From NCBI GenBank assembly GCA_937951615.1, contig CALFBH010000023.1:33450-97449 (forward strand): a stretch of 64,000 nucleotides of DNA, in the 5' to 3' direction. The notes under the pieces were generated by a model. That model was not told the origin of the DNA, made no database searches, and was given only the letters and a program-made list of their open reading frames with translations. How positions within the stretch are numbered: the stretch's first letter is position 1; every line of letters starts with the position of its first letter. A program made the translations under genes and the position numbers. This document shows, piece after piece, positions 63,976 through 64,000 of this stretch. Source of the stretch: an uncultured Saprospiraceae bacterium (GTDB lineage: Bacteria > Bacteroidota > Bacteroidia > Chitinophagales > Saprospiraceae).

Positions 63976-64000
63976 TTCTTTTTTGGAATTTGTTTTTTTC

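Overview
The window looks like chromosome from a member of the Bacteroidota, most likely a Saprospiria-type organism. Several things point there. Secreted proteins end in type IX secretion (T9SS) sorting domains of both type A and type B. A T9SS plug protein (DUF5103) is present. SprB-type and cadherin-like giant adhesins are abundant. Candidate promoters match the Bacteroidota pattern TTG-N19/20-TAnnTTTG. This placement is inference from gene content.

Region 1 (1-10,053) is an effector island of the extracellular contractile injection system (eCIS) kind. It holds two DUF4157 (eCIS core) proteins, each followed closely by a small probable immunity gene, then a haem peroxidase, a decayed DUF4157 N-terminus, and an eCIS-type AAA+ ATPase. 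No sheath, tube or baseplate gene is visible; these may lie left of the window. The first DUF4157 protein ends in an Ntox15/Tde1-like DNase domain, and its neighbour looks like Tdi1, the immunity protein known from the T6SS Tde1-Tdi1 pair. The N-terminal linkers of both DUF4157 genes carry in-frame copies of a G/C-rich palindromic repeat.

Region 2 (10,144-24,700) holds a PyrR-like phosphoribosyltransferase, a secreted subtilase, and a membrane Fe-S oxidoreductase. It also holds a compact five-gene operon (DUF488, DUF488, P-loop kinase, PrimPol-like protein, possible dual-OB protein), a lipoprotein esterase, and two tandem secreted PQQ-type sugar dehydrogenases. Region 3 (24,155-37,900) has a peroxiredoxin-like protein, a membrane protein, an AIPR-family defence protein, and a beta-propeller/ubiquitin-like pair. 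It continues with a secreted metalloprotease, an aspartoacylase-like enzyme, the T9SS plug, a candidate small RNA, MerC with operator-like sites, and a cold-shock protein. Region 4 (37,979-56,640) is dominated by giant secreted proteins: two tandem type-B adhesins (one with an M43 protease head) and a 2014-residue cadherin-like repeat protein. Region 5 (56,880-63,805) has a DUF1569 protein, a PtuA/PtuB (Septu-type) defence pair, a helical-repeat protein, and leuA-leuC.

Intergenic DNA is unusual. Several spacers hold fold-back elements whose arms are short repeated words (GGTCGAT, CACAACAA, ACACGACA) around a TTTGC/GCAAA or TGCC/GGCA centre. One arm often runs right up to a start codon. There are also two kinds of MITE-like elements with terminal inverted repeats. 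The strongest candidates for new biology are the DUF4157-Tde1/Tdi1 chimera, the DUF488/PrimPol/dual-OB operon, the in-frame palindromic repeats, the fold-back leader elements, and a C-terminal dockerin-like module shared by two giant secreted proteins.
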